From assembly GCA_903917735.1 (NCBI GenBank), contig CAIXBR010000084.1, forward strand, positions 1-45,147: DNA of 45,147 bases. Direction: 5' to 3'. The notes beneath the pieces were generated by a model. The model saw nothing but the letters and a program-made list of their open reading frames with translations. It ran no database searches and was not told the DNA's origin. Origin of the DNA: an uncultured Elusimicrobia bacterium (GTDB lineage: Bacteria; Elusimicrobiota; Elusimicrobia; Elusimicrobiales; UBA9959). Of this stretch, positions 33,278 through 42,288 are shown piece after piece. Each line of letters starts with the position of its first letter. The stretch's first letter is position 1. The translations under genes were made by a program, and so were the position numbers.

Positions 33278-33679
33278 TTATTTAAGCGCGCTCAGATATG
33301 ACTTATAGAAAGCCTGCAGTTCGGTGGCAGGGTCCTGGAATTCAAGCACGTGCTTTTTGCAGCCGCGGCGCGAGCAGATCTGCACCTGGCCTCCGGCTTT
33401 CAGGTTGAAAGCTATCATCTGGGAGCCGCAGGCGTCGCACTTGCGGGTGCTCTTAAGGTCGGCCTTGCAGTGGGGGCAGCGGAAGCCGGCCACTTTGCCG
33501 ACGGGAATAGGAAGCACGGTCTCTACAAGGTAGCTGCCGTAAAGCGAGCTCATATATACCGGGGCGTGCTTGCCGGCGTAGGTAAGGTTGACCTCGATGG
33601 AGGAAACTTTGTCGAGTTTTTTGCCTGAATTCATCAGGGATTTGCCGCAGTGAGGGCACTTTACGGAAACGTTTAACAT
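33278..33679 (-). CDS. Zinc-ribbon protein (133 aa)
   Basis: Three CxxC-type pairs: KCPHCGKSL near the start, FRCPHCKADLKSTRKCDACG in the middle, and ICSRRGCKKHVLEF towards the end, giving probably two zinc ribbons and one partial finger. The part between (VYMSSLYGSYLVETVLPIPV) is hydrophobic enough for a buried strand. Single gene with GGAGGTTTC before its ATG. A nucleic-acid or protein-binding role is inferred only from the ribbons. Confidence 0.75.
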   Translation of the reverse strand: MLNVSVKCPHCGKSLMNSGKKLDKVSSIEVNLTYAGKHAPVYMSSLYGSYLVETVLPIPVGKVAGFRCPHCKADLKSTRKCDACGSQMIAFNLKAGGQVQICSRRGCKKHVLEFQDPATELQAFYKSYLSALK

Positions 33680-33837
33680 AGAAACCTCCTAAAGACCTTC
33701 GCGCTGGTGATTAATTAATATATCAAATTATAAGGGAAAATTAGCAACAGAAGACAGGAAAAAAGCGGGGCTGCGCGCAAGGCAAGCCGTGCCCTGGAAC
33801 TTCATCTCCTGCTCTTTGTCTATTCAATTGCCGCAGT

Positions 33838-35784
33838 TTATTCGTATCTTAGCGCTTCTATCGGCGAAAGCAGCGAAGCCTTCCTGGCGGGCCAGAAGCC
33901 GAAAACCACTCCCACCGTGGCGGAGAAGCCGAAAGCCAGGATAACGGAGAAGGGGGAAATATAGATGGCCCAGCCGGAGAACTTGGACAACAGTATGGAA
34001 GACCCGGCCCCCATGACGATACCCAGCAGCCCGCCTATGACCGAGATGATGATGGCCTCGATAAGGAACTGCAGGAGCACCGCGCGCCGGGTGGCGCCGA
34101 TGGCCTTCCTGAGGCCTATCTCCTTGGTGCGCTCGCTTACGCTGACCAGCATGATATTCATGATGCCGATGCCGCCGACGATAAGGGAGATGCCGGCTAT
34201 GATGCCCAACAGCGTACTGAAGGTCTTAATGGTGCCGGTCAGCATGCTCTGCAGGTCGGCCATGTTCATCAGGGAGACGTCGTCGTCCTTGTACGCGGGG
34301 ATGTCGTGCCGTTTGCGCATCAGTGCCTGTATGTTTTTCTGCACGTCGGGCATCAGCTTGTAGTCGGAAACCTCCACCCAGATGGAATCCACGAACTGCT
34401 TGCCTAAGAGCACCTTCATGGCCGTGCGCAGAGGAACTATTACCACGTCGTCCTGGTCCTGAAAGCCCGAGGCGCCTTTCAAAGGCAATACGCCTATGAC
34501 GGTAAAATTCTTCCGGTTTATCTTCATCGTCTTGCCTACCGGGTTCTCTTTACCGAAAAGCTGGGTGGCCACGGTCTGGCCCACTAGCGCCACTTTTTTC
34601 AGCGCCATATCCTCGTCTTCCGAGAAGAAGCGCCCGTAATAAGGCTCCGCGTTGCGCATGGAGGCGTAAACGGCCGTAACGCCGGTGACGCGGCTGCGGT
34701 AGTTCTGGGACGCGTAGACCAACTGGGCTGAGCCCTGCACGTTGGAGTCGGTCCTTGTGACGTTAGCCACGAACTTGGGGAGCGCGGCGGCGTCTTCCAG
34801 CGTCAGCCGGCTGACCGCGCCGCGGCCCAGCGACATACCGCCCTGGCTCCGGTTACCCGGCATCACGGCCAGCAGGTTGGTGCCCAAGGAGGACATAGAC
34901 TTCTGTATGGCGCGCTGCGCGCCGGTTCCCACCGCCAGCATGGCGATAAGGGCGCCCACGCCTATGATTATGCCGAGCATGGTCAGGAGCGACCGGGTTT
35001 TGTTGCTGATAATGGAATTTATCGAGGACCCCATGTTTTCCGCGACCTCGCGCCAGGAGAGGAAGAAAGATTTGGGGATTTTAAGGCGGGTAGTCGTTTC
35101 TTTTCCTGCCGGCGTCTTCTTGCTTGTGTCCTCTATGATCATGCCGTCTTTCAGCTTGATGACGCGGTCGGCCCAGGCGGCGATATCGGGCTCGTGCGTG
35201 ACTATGACCACGGTTATACCCTGGTCGTTGAGTTTGCGGAAGATGCCCATGATCTCGTTCGACTGGTCGCTGGCCAGGTTACCGGTGGGTTCGTCGGCAA
35301 AGATTATCTTGGGGTTATTTACCAGCGAGCGGGCTATGGCCACGCGCTGCTGCTGGCCGCCGGAAAGCTGGTTGGGACGGTGGTCCATGCGGTCGGCCAG
35401 GCCCACCTGCGCCAGATACTTCCCCGCTTCCGTGGGCCGGGCTTTCTCGCCAAGGTAGATCTGCGGCAGGGCCACGTTCTCGGCGGCGCTGATCCTGGGC
35501 AGCAGGTTAAACTGCTGGAACACGAAACCCAGTATGCGCGCCCTGATGTAGGAGAGTTCCACATCGTCGAGCTCGGAGATCTCCCTGCCGAAAAGCTTGT
35601 ACGAACCAGAGGTGGGCCTGTCCAGCAGGCCCAGGATATGCATCAGCGTGGATTTGCCGGAACCGGACGGGCCCATGATGGCCACGAACTCGCCCTCTTT
35701 TACCGACAGGTCCACGCCTTTAAGTATACGCAGCGGCTCCCCGCCCATTTCGTATACCTTGGTTATACCCTTAAGTTCGATCAT
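33838..35784 (-). CDS. macB: MacB-type ABC transporter (ATPase fused to permease)
   Basis: Residues 1-225 are the ABC ATPase: Walker A GPSGSGKST, Q-loop FVFQQFNLLPRISA, signature LSGGQQQRVAIARSL, Walker B IIFADEPTGNL, H-loop VIVTHEP. A permease half follows: a helix at about 270 (LTMLGIIIGVGALIAMLAV), a periplasmic MacB_PCD domain of about 220 residues, and three C-terminal FtsX-type helices (LLGIIAGISLIVGGIGIMNI, EIGLRKAIGATRRAVLLQFL). MacB powers export of substrates from the periplasm through TolC. 648 aa. Last gene of the pump operon. Confidence 0.95.
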   Translation of the reverse strand: MIELKGITKVYEMGGEPLRILKGVDLSVKEGEFVAIMGPSGSGKSTLMHILGLLDRPTSGSYKLFGREISELDDVELSYIRARILGFVFQQFNLLPRISAAENVALPQIYLGEKARPTEAGKYLAQVGLADRMDHRPNQLSGGQQQRVAIARSLVNNPKIIFADEPTGNLASDQSNEIMGIFRKLNDQGITVVIVTHEPDIAAWADRVIKLKDGMIIEDTSKKTPAGKETTTRLKIPKSFFLSWREVAENMGSSINSIISNKTRSLLTMLGIIIGVGALIAMLAVGTGAQRAIQKSMSSLGTNLLAVMPGNRSQGGMSLGRGAVSRLTLEDAAALPKFVANVTRTDSNVQGSAQLVYASQNYRSRVTGVTAVYASMRNAEPYYGRFFSEDEDMALKKVALVGQTVATQLFGKENPVGKTMKINRKNFTVIGVLPLKGASGFQDQDDVVIVPLRTAMKVLLGKQFVDSIWVEVSDYKLMPDVQKNIQALMRKRHDIPAYKDDDVSLMNMADLQSMLTGTIKTFSTLLGIIAGISLIVGGIGIMNIMLVSVSERTKEIGLRKAIGATRRAVLLQFLIEAIIISVIGGLLGIVMGAGSSILLSKFSGWAIYISPFSVILAFGFSATVGVVFGFWPARKASLLSPIEALRYE

Positions 35785-35824
35785 AAAATATCGCCTGTAG
35801 GAGAAAAAAGACGGGCCTCGGCTT

Positions 35825-36796
35825 TTAGTGTACGGCCCTGCCGGCGCCGCGGGGCATGTTCGGCCTTGTGGGCATCAGCGGGTTGGAGCCCTGGGCCTGC
35901 TGCGGCTTGTAGTTCTTGTCCACGTACATAACGGTGTCGCCTTCATCCAGGCCCTTGGTAACCTGCACCATATCGCCCTGGTCAAGGCCGGTCTCTATCT
36001 TCTGGTAGACCGGCTTCGTGTCGGTGACCTCTGTAATGACGGCGGTCCTGCCGGAAGGGTCCATGGTCACCGCGGCTGTGGGAATAAGGAGAGCGTTAGG
36101 TTTCTTGGCCACCTCTATCTTGATATTGGCGGTCATCTGCGATTTAAAGAAAGACGGTATATGGTCCGGGCGTATCTTTACGGAATAGGTGATGACGTTG
36201 CTCTGGTTGGTGCCCTCGTCCAGGATCTGGAAGACCTTACCGCTTACCGGCTTATCCGGATAGGAGTCCAGAATTATGGAGGCGGCTTGCCCTTCTTTCA
36301 CTTTGCCCACATCGGATTCGTCCACGTTGGCTTCAAGGATCAGTTTGTCGGAAAGGGCGAAGAGCACGGTGGATTGGCTGACCGTCTGGCCTTCAACCAC
36401 GTTCTTGAGGATTATTGTGCCGTCCAGCGGGGAAAGGATCTTCATCGGCTTGTACGTGTCCTGCCAGTGCTTGTACTGGTCGTCGCCCATGGCGCGCGCC
36501 GCGTCCAGAATAGCCACGCGGTCGGTGGAACTCATCAGCGCCAGCACCTGGCCGGCTTTCACAGTGTCGCCTTCAGCCACCAGGATCTGCTCTATCCTGC
36601 CGGAGGAGGAAGGATCTATCTCCACGCGGTTCAGCGGGGCCACCGCGCCGGTGGTCTCCACGAACTCGGAGATGGTCTTTGAAATAACATCAAAACTGGC
36701 GTACCGGACTTCCTTCTTGGCGCTCGTTTTCTTCCAGTAATACCCGCCTCCGCCCAATATGGCTAGGACGAGTACCGCTATCAAAATTTTCTTCAT
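35825..36796 (-). CDS. macA: MacA-like periplasmic adaptor protein
   Basis: Single N-terminal hydrophobic anchor (MKKILIAVLVLAILGGGGYYW), then lipoyl-like (EIDPSSSGRIEQILVAEGDT, VKAGQVLALM), a short alpha-hairpin and the second lipoyl half (LSPLDGTIILKNVVEGQTVS), followed by beta-barrel and membrane-proximal parts. The coiled hairpin is short compared with E. coli MacA. It bridges MacB and TolC. 323 aa; 69 bp after tolC stop and 40 bp before macB start. Confidence 0.92.
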   Translation of the reverse strand: MKKILIAVLVLAILGGGGYYWKKTSAKKEVRYASFDVISKTISEFVETTGAVAPLNRVEIDPSSSGRIEQILVAEGDTVKAGQVLALMSSTDRVAILDAARAMGDDQYKHWQDTYKPMKILSPLDGTIILKNVVEGQTVSQSTVLFALSDKLILEANVDESDVGKVKEGQAASIILDSYPDKPVSGKVFQILDEGTNQSNVITYSVKIRPDHIPSFFKSQMTANIKIEVAKKPNALLIPTAAVTMDPSGRTAVITEVTDTKPVYQKIETGLDQGDMVQVTKGLDEGDTVMYVDKNYKPQQAQGSNPLMPTRPNMPRGAGRAVH

Positions 36797-36865
36797 ATTG
36801 TTCTCCGTTGCATTAGCTGTCTGGCCGCAGTTCCGCTGCTGTCCGGTAAAAAATTATCCCGCTCG

Positions 36866-38146
36866 TTACTCCACTTCCAAGCCTATTCCGATCAGGCTTT
36901 CCATGGAGATCTTCCTGGTGTTGGCGTTCTGGAACAAGGACAACTGTTTAAGCTGGGCGTCCACCAGACTCTGCTCCGTAGTCTCCAGATCTATAAAGCT
37001 CATCTGGCCAGCCTGGTACTTGATCTGCGATTCTTTATAGGTTTCTTCGGCTGCGTTGAGGACGCCTACGTTCACAAGCGCGTTGTCCTTCGCGTTCAGA
37101 AAATCGTTGTAGCCGTTGCGTATGCTGCCCTCCAGCATGTTCTTCATGTCCCTGAGGGAGGCCTCTCCGCTTTTTAGCGCCAGTTCGGCGGCCCTGGTGT
37201 TGTTGGCGTAATAAGTCGGGCCGTTGGAGAAGAGCGGCAGGTTCAGGCTGAGCCCCAGCGACCAGCCGTTAGTGCCCGGGATCTCGCCTTTGCCGGACCA
37301 GCCGTACGATTCGCTCGCGTTCAGGGTGGGATAGACGTCGTACTTGGCCGAAAGCAGCTGCTCGTTAACGCTTTCCAGGCTTTTTTCCTGCGAAATTACC
37401 TGGGGGATGGTCTCTATCAGGCCCTTCACGTTCCCCGTATCGAAGGTATAATCCGGGGCGGTCAGGGAAGCTTTGGCCACTACAGGACGGAAGTCGGAGA
37501 AGCCCATGGCGTTGAGGAGGTCCCGCCGGGCGCTGTCAAGGCTGCGCTCGGCCTGGACCACGCTGGAGCTGGAAACCTCGGTTTTGGCTTCGGCGGTCAT
37601 CATATTCCCGCGCGATTCCGTGCCGCTGTTATAGTCCAGCTTTACAAGCTGGGAGCTGTTCTGCCTGATGACCAGGATCTTCTTCTGCGTGGCCAGGTTT
37701 TCCTGCGCGTAAACCAGGTTGACGAAAGCGGAATACAAGGTCTGCCTCAGGTTGGCCGATTCCACTTTGTACTCCGCGTTAGCCACGTCGTAGCGTATCT
37801 TCGCGCTCCTTATGGAGGAAAGGGCCTTCAGGTTAAGGAGCGGCTGCGTGGCCTGCAGGCTGGTGCTCGCCCTGGTGGAAGGGGAGGATGTTTCCGACCC
37901 GCTCCTTGAGAGAGAATGCGAGATATCTATGGAAGACAGGTAGTAGTTTATGCCCGCCTGGGACTGGTAAAGGTATTTGTTCTGTTCCGCGGCCAGTTTC
38001 TTGGCCTTGAGCCCCGGGTTGTTGCCAAGCGCTGCGCGGGCACAGTCTTTCCAAGAGAGCTCAAGGGGGAGTTCGGCGGCCGCCGCCGCGGCCGCAAAGC
38101 AGGCCGGGAGCAGCATCAGGACAAGCAGTGGTATTTTTTTCATCAT
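36866..38146 (-). CDS. tolC: TolC-like outer membrane efflux protein
   Basis: Signal peptide MMKKIPLLVLMLLPACFAAA then the outer membrane efflux repeat twice: LSWKDCARAALGNNPGLKAK in the first half, with long helices (LRQTLYSAFVNLVYAQENLA), and NGWSLGLSLNLPLFSNGPTY with ALKSGEASLRDMKNML in the second. It ends YQAGQMSFIDLETTEQSLVD, a standard TolC feature. 426 aa. First gene of the tolC-macA-macB operon. A lipobox-like LPAC is present in the signal region, but the normal signal cleavage also fits. Confidence 0.92.
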   Translation of the reverse strand: MMKKIPLLVLMLLPACFAAAAAAAELPLELSWKDCARAALGNNPGLKAKKLAAEQNKYLYQSQAGINYYLSSIDISHSLSRSGSETSSPSTRASTSLQATQPLLNLKALSSIRSAKIRYDVANAEYKVESANLRQTLYSAFVNLVYAQENLATQKKILVIRQNSSQLVKLDYNSGTESRGNMMTAEAKTEVSSSSVVQAERSLDSARRDLLNAMGFSDFRPVVAKASLTAPDYTFDTGNVKGLIETIPQVISQEKSLESVNEQLLSAKYDVYPTLNASESYGWSGKGEIPGTNGWSLGLSLNLPLFSNGPTYYANNTRAAELALKSGEASLRDMKNMLEGSIRNGYNDFLNAKDNALVNVGVLNAAEETYKESQIKYQAGQMSFIDLETTEQSLVDAQLKQLSLFQNANTRKISMESLIGIGLEVE

Positions 38147-38246
38147 CAGTATAACGCGGCGGGCCGGCTTTTTATTGCAGGCCGCCCCTCCATTAATTTA
38201 CCTACCGGTAAGGATACAACATGCTGACCGGCTGGTCAATTCACTT

Positions 38247-39401
38247 TTATTTCAGCTTTTCTTGGCCCGCAAAGCTGCGCTCCAGCCTGAAGCCGGCCAG
38301 TATCTCCCTGTCCTCGGCGGAGGGGGAACCGGCTATATGCGCGGCCAGGGCCTCTCCCAGGCCGGGGCCAAGCATGAAACCCTGCCCGCACATGCCCACC
38401 GACAGAACATAGCCTTTCAGGGCCGCGGGGAAGTCCACCACCGGGAAACCGTCCGGGGTCATGGGGTAAAGGCCGCGCCAGGTGCGCCTGACCTTCAGGT
38501 TCGCCAGGCTCGGCATCAGCGCTATCATACGCTTCGAGATCTCCGGCAGGAATTCCGAAGTGGAGCGCCTGTCGCTGCCCCAGAGCTGCGGCTGGGGGGT
38601 AAGGCAGAACACTATCTGGCCTTCCCAGTTCTGGTAGAAATAGTAGTTCTTGGACTTGTCTCCGGGGCGGATGTCCACCACCATCGGCTCGAAGAATCTT
38701 TCGGCCGGCTCCGTTATGCCGGCTTCGTGGCAGTCCGGTTTCACCGGCACTTTTACTCCGGCCAGCTCCGAGACCTCGGCCGCCTGCGCGCCGGCCGCGT
38801 TCACCACCCAGGGGGTAAAATATTTTCCCTGCGGGGTAAGAACGCCTTGGACCTGCCCGTTCTCCTTTAAGATCTCCTTCACCGGCTCTTTAAAATGGAA
38901 TTCCGCGCCCAGTTTAACTGCGCGCTGGAAAAAAGCGTTGCCGCTCAGCAGCGGGGAAGCAGAGCCGTCGTCCGGGGACCAGGTGCCGCCGCGCAGGTCT
39001 TTGGAGGCAATGCCGGGAACCAGCGCCCGCACCTTCTCGGGCCCGATCCAGTCTATGTTAAGGCCCAGGCCGCGCTGTATTTTCAGCAGGTCCCGCAATA
39101 CAGTTTCATCGCTCTCGGTGTACACGGGGAAGATGTACCCTCCTTTGATCCAGCCGATATCGTCGCCGTATTTTTTCTCCCAGGTAGAGAAGATCGCCAG
39201 GCTCCTCAGGCAGGCCTTTATCTTGGAGGCGTCGGAATGCGTTGCGCGCACGCCGCCAATGGCGCATTTGTTCTGACCCTGACCCGGCGACGCCGCGGCC
39301 TCGAGCACCAAGGTCTTCATTTTTCTTTCAGCCAGCGCCATCGCCAGCGGAGTGCCTATGCTGCCAGCGCCTATTATAATGACATCGTATTTGTTTTCCA
39401 T
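38247..39401 (-). CDS. FAD-dependent amine/amino-acid dehydrogenase, DAO (sarcosine oxidase beta-like) subunit
   Basis: The FAD-binding dinucleotide motif is DVIIIGAGSIGTPLAMALAE at the N-terminus. CAIGGVRATHSDASKI, GGYIFPVYTE, NAAGAQAAEVSELAGVKVPV and the C-terminal PDGFPVVDFPAALKGYVLSV then GMCGQGFMLGPGLGEALA are typical of the DAO family. It matches the beta subunit of sarcosine, proline or hydroxyproline dehydrogenases. Substrate is therefore probably a secondary amine or amino acid. 384 aa. It follows the iron-sulfur/FAD partner gene by 12 bp; the two likely form a complex. Confidence 0.85.
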   Translation of the reverse strand: MENKYDVIIIGAGSIGTPLAMALAERKMKTLVLEAAASPGQGQNKCAIGGVRATHSDASKIKACLRSLAIFSTWEKKYGDDIGWIKGGYIFPVYTESDETVLRDLLKIQRGLGLNIDWIGPEKVRALVPGIASKDLRGGTWSPDDGSASPLLSGNAFFQRAVKLGAEFHFKEPVKEILKENGQVQGVLTPQGKYFTPWVVNAAGAQAAEVSELAGVKVPVKPDCHEAGITEPAERFFEPMVVDIRPGDKSKNYYFYQNWEGQIVFCLTPQPQLWGSDRRSTSEFLPEISKRMIALMPSLANLKVRRTWRGLYPMTPDGFPVVDFPAALKGYVLSVGMCGQGFMLGPGLGEALAAHIAGSPSAEDREILAGFRLERSFAGQEKLK

Positions 39402-39413
39402 TATTATCCCCTG

Positions 39414-41510
39414 TTAAAATCCGCTCCAGCTGGCTTTTTCGTCGGCTTCGGTCTGGCATTTAATGTTGGAGAACACCCCCAGCGGCGCCTCCACGAAAAG
39501 CGGTCTCCTGGTGAAGGCCGTGACCTCCTCCGGCTTCACGCCCTCGCTTCTGAATATATTCATGAGCAGGGTGGAGCAGGTTTTGGAGCCGCAGGCCCCC
39601 ATGCCGGCGCGGGTGACCGCCTTCAGCTGGTTCAGGTCACGCATGCCGGAGCGTATGGCGGAGCGTATTTCACCCAGGCTCACGCGCTCGCAACGGCAGA
39701 TGATGGTTTCGTCTTCTGCCTTAGCCAGGTCGGGCGCGGACTTCACCCCGGCTTCGGCGTCATAAAGTTTCAGAGAGACGGCCCTGTCGGCCGTTTCCGG
39801 GGAAGCCTTAACTATTACTATCAGCGTGTTCTCCGCTTTAAAATCCTTCACATCCAGCACCTCGGCCTCCCCCAGGTCGGCGCCTTCCCAGCCGGTGAGC
39901 CGCACACGGTCTCCCTTCTTCACCAGGCCGCGGCCTATTTCGAACGGCAGGGCTACCGAAGGGCTCTTCGGGTCCTTGCGGTAATCCACTATGGTCACGG
40001 CCAGCCCCGGGCAGATCAGCAGGCATTTGAAGCAGCCGATGCAGTCTCCGGAGAACTTCGGCGTATTCATGATGCTGTCGCCGGAAAGCTTTATGGATCT
40101 TTTCGGGCAGACGGTCACACAAGGGTTGCAGGGGATCTCCTGGCGGCAATGCAGCACCGGATATACCGGCTTATTGTGGTCCTTAACTTCGGGTGGCTTG
40201 GTGGCGCCGGGACGGGATTTCAGCACTTCCAGCCTGTTGAACCAGAACTCGGGCACCGGTGCGGCCATCACGCCCAAACTTTTCAGCACTTTATGGGCGG
40301 TTATCTTGCCGCTGAACATGGCGGCCGAGGCCTCGGCTATCTCCTCGGCGTCACCGCAGATGAAGGAATTCATGCCGGCCTCCAGAGCCTGCGCCTGGAA
40401 TTCGTCCACAGAGCTGAGGCCCACGGCTATCAGCAGCGTGTCGGCTTTGAAGGTCTTCTCCGTGCCGGGCAGCGGTTTGAATTTTTCGTCCACGCCGGCT
40501 ATGGTTACTGTCTCAAGCTCTTCTTTGCCGTCAGCCCGCAGTATGGTGTGGCGGGTATAAACAGGCACGCCCAAGCGCTTTATCTTGTCAACGTGCACCT
40601 TGTAGCCCCCGCATTCCGGGAGGGCCTCTATCAGCCCCACCACCTGGATGCCGGCCTGCAGGGCGTGGTAGGCCGCTATCAGCCCCACATTGCCTCCGCC
40701 GACTATAAAAAGCCTTTTTGCAGGGCGCACCAGGTCCCGGTTCACCAGCGTCTGGAAGGCCCCGGCGCCGTAAACCCCGGGAAGGGTGTTGCCGGGGAAA
40801 GCCAGCGACTTCTCTCGCGCGCCTGTGGCGCTTACAACAGCCTTGGGGCGTATAAGGTAATATTTATCGCCGCGCAGCACCCCCACTTTCTTATCGGAAA
40901 AAACGGCCAGACAGGTGGCGTTAGGCCAGGCTTTGACGGAAGGATATTCCTTTAGCTGGTCTTCCAGTTTGCCGGCTATGTCGATGCCGCGCGTGCCGGC
41001 GTAGCAATCCTCCACCGAGCCGAAAAATTTATGAGTCTGCAGCACCAGTTTGCCGCCGAAGGCGCTCTTGTCGTCTATGATAAGCGTATTGACGTTCAGC
41101 TTTCCAAGTTCCGCCGCGGCGGCCAGTCCCGAAGGTCCGCCGCCGATTATCAGCGCGTCCACGTCCAGTTCCTCCACGCGGCCGAACTCGGTCACGCAGG
41201 CGGTCTTAGGCAGCTTGGCCGTACCGCGCAGGGTTTCCACCTTCATACCCGCGCGCACGGGGGTGACGCAGGATTTAACCGTCAGCCCGTCTGCTATTAC
41301 GGAGCACTGGGCGCATTGCCCGTTGGCGCAGAAAATGCCCTGGGGAACGGAATCTTTCTTGTGATGACTGAAGATCTTTATGCCATTGGCGTAAAGAGCG
41401 CTGGAGATGACCTCGCCTTCCAGCGCCGAACAAGTCTTCCCGTCAAAAGTAAAATTCACGGCCCCGCGCTCTTCCGGCTGCAGGATAGGGTGGTCAGTTA
41501 TTCTTTCCAT
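39414..41510 (-). CDS. Iron-sulfur flavoprotein, fused alpha-type dehydrogenase subunit (698 aa)
   Basis: Domains in order: a plant-type [2Fe-2S] domain with FCANGQCAQC and SCVTPV (residues about 70-85); a two-dinucleotide flavin/NAD(P) reductase with LIIGGGPSGLAAAAELGKLN (FAD) and LFIVGGGNVGLIAAYHAL (second nucleotide); a two-cluster ferredoxin with IPCNPCVTVCPKRS and DCIGCFKCLLICPGLAV; and a C-terminal BFD-like [2Fe-2S] domain with IICRCERVS and GACGSKTC. This combines the alpha, gamma and delta parts seen as separate subunits in archaeal-type proline dehydrogenases and HcnA/sarcosine oxidase alpha. Electrons from the DAO subunit would pass along clusters to an unidentified acceptor. Confidence 0.8.
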   Translation of the reverse strand: MERITDHPILQPEERGAVNFTFDGKTCSALEGEVISSALYANGIKIFSHHKKDSVPQGIFCANGQCAQCSVIADGLTVKSCVTPVRAGMKVETLRGTAKLPKTACVTEFGRVEELDVDALIIGGGPSGLAAAAELGKLNVNTLIIDDKSAFGGKLVLQTHKFFGSVEDCYAGTRGIDIAGKLEDQLKEYPSVKAWPNATCLAVFSDKKVGVLRGDKYYLIRPKAVVSATGAREKSLAFPGNTLPGVYGAGAFQTLVNRDLVRPAKRLFIVGGGNVGLIAAYHALQAGIQVVGLIEALPECGGYKVHVDKIKRLGVPVYTRHTILRADGKEELETVTIAGVDEKFKPLPGTEKTFKADTLLIAVGLSSVDEFQAQALEAGMNSFICGDAEEIAEASAAMFSGKITAHKVLKSLGVMAAPVPEFWFNRLEVLKSRPGATKPPEVKDHNKPVYPVLHCRQEIPCNPCVTVCPKRSIKLSGDSIMNTPKFSGDCIGCFKCLLICPGLAVTIVDYRKDPKSPSVALPFEIGRGLVKKGDRVRLTGWEGADLGEAEVLDVKDFKAENTLIVIVKASPETADRAVSLKLYDAEAGVKSAPDLAKAEDETIICRCERVSLGEIRSAIRSGMRDLNQLKAVTRAGMGACGSKTCSTLLMNIFRSEGVKPEEVTAFTRRPLFVEAPLGVFSNIKCQTEADEKASWSGF

Positions 41511-41662
41511 GGGGTTCCTCTTGCTGCAAAATTTAGCGGCCGGATTTTCCGGCCCGCTCTTATTTATATATTACAATAAAAAAAACTTGTGGTGAAAACG
41601 GGCGAAACCCGGTTCTGGGCGTCGCGGCAAAGCGGCCCCTCCTCCACATGGAACTCTTTTGA

Positions 41663-41668
41663 TATAAT
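41663..41668 (+). promoter_or_regulatory. -10 element of the secreted beta-protein gene
   Basis: TATAAT 22 bp before ATG 41691, with GGAGGGG as ribosome binding site. No clear -35. The rest of the gap 41511-41690 holds nothing else that I recognise. Confidence 0.55.
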
Positions 41669-41690
41669 ATGAAGAGTAATGGAGGGGACA

Positions 41691-42227
41691 ATGAAAAAAC
41701 TTATTTTAGCGGCAGCCTGCGGATTTTTAAGTGCCAGCCTCAGCGCGGCGGAAAAAAGCCTTAGCTTCACCGACGCTGCTTTTACTGCGCAGATAAACGC
41801 GGCCCCGGCGGTAGCCGACGTGAAGATACCTGAAGCGCCCAAGCCCGCCAGGGGCAGGGCCGGGCACTACGTGCAGGTTTCAGGCTATGTAACACTGAAC
41901 GGCAACGGGTTCCTGTCCGGCACCACCGGCGGCTACACTTCGGTGACGCTCAACGGCTGGGCTACTTTCCGGGACTCCAGCGGCCAGGTGACCAGCAACA
42001 ACTCCTACATCAGCGTGCCCGCGTCCATGTGGATATACCCCAACCAGTACGTCTTCCAGACGGTATACCCGAACGTCTACGCGCAGTTCTACAACAAGGG
42101 CGCTCCCGTGGGCTCCACTTCAATGAGCGGCAGCATCTCCGTCAACGGCTGGCCGAGCGGCAACTATGTTACGCTTAACGGGTCCGGCAACCTTACCGGC
42201 TCTATCTACGTAGAGGACGCGCCGTAG
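41691..42227 (+). CDS. Small secreted beta-rich protein (178 aa)
   Basis: ATG 41691 follows GGAGGGGACA; an in-frame ATG at 41679 is less likely. Signal peptide MKKLILAAACGFLSASLSAA. The mature part is Gly/Ser/Asn/Tyr-rich with repeated strands: GYVTLNGNGFLSGTTGG, SVTLNGWATFRDSSG and later SGSISVNGWPSGNYVTLNGS, so the fold is a beta-sheet of about eight strands with an internal two-fold similarity. No known family. Ends in its own terminator. Likely extracellular. Confidence 0.75.
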   Translation: MKKLILAAACGFLSASLSAAEKSLSFTDAAFTAQINAAPAVADVKIPEAPKPARGRAGHYVQVSGYVTLNGNGFLSGTTGGYTSVTLNGWATFRDSSGQVTSNNSYISVPASMWIYPNQYVFQTVYPNVYAQFYNKGAPVGSTSMSGSISVNGWPSGNYVTLNGSGNLTGSIYVEDAP

Positions 42228-42242
42228 GCCCGACCGGGCACA

Positions 42243-42274
42243 AAAAGGGCGGCTTTATCAGGCCGCCCTTTTTT
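42243..42274 (+). terminator. Rho-independent terminator before folD
   Basis: GGGCGGC/GCCGCCC stem with an 8-nt loop, flanked by A and T runs (AAAA before, TTTTTT after). It ends the secreted beta-protein gene 15 bp after its stop; the A-run makes it work on both strands. Confidence 0.9.
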
Positions 42275-42288
42275 ATTATCATTTCACT

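Noticed and set aside
38895..40955. 686-codon plus-strand open frame
   Set aside because: It lies opposite the flavin/iron-sulfur genes and reflects their codon bias; protein is His/Gly/Ala-rich without motifs.
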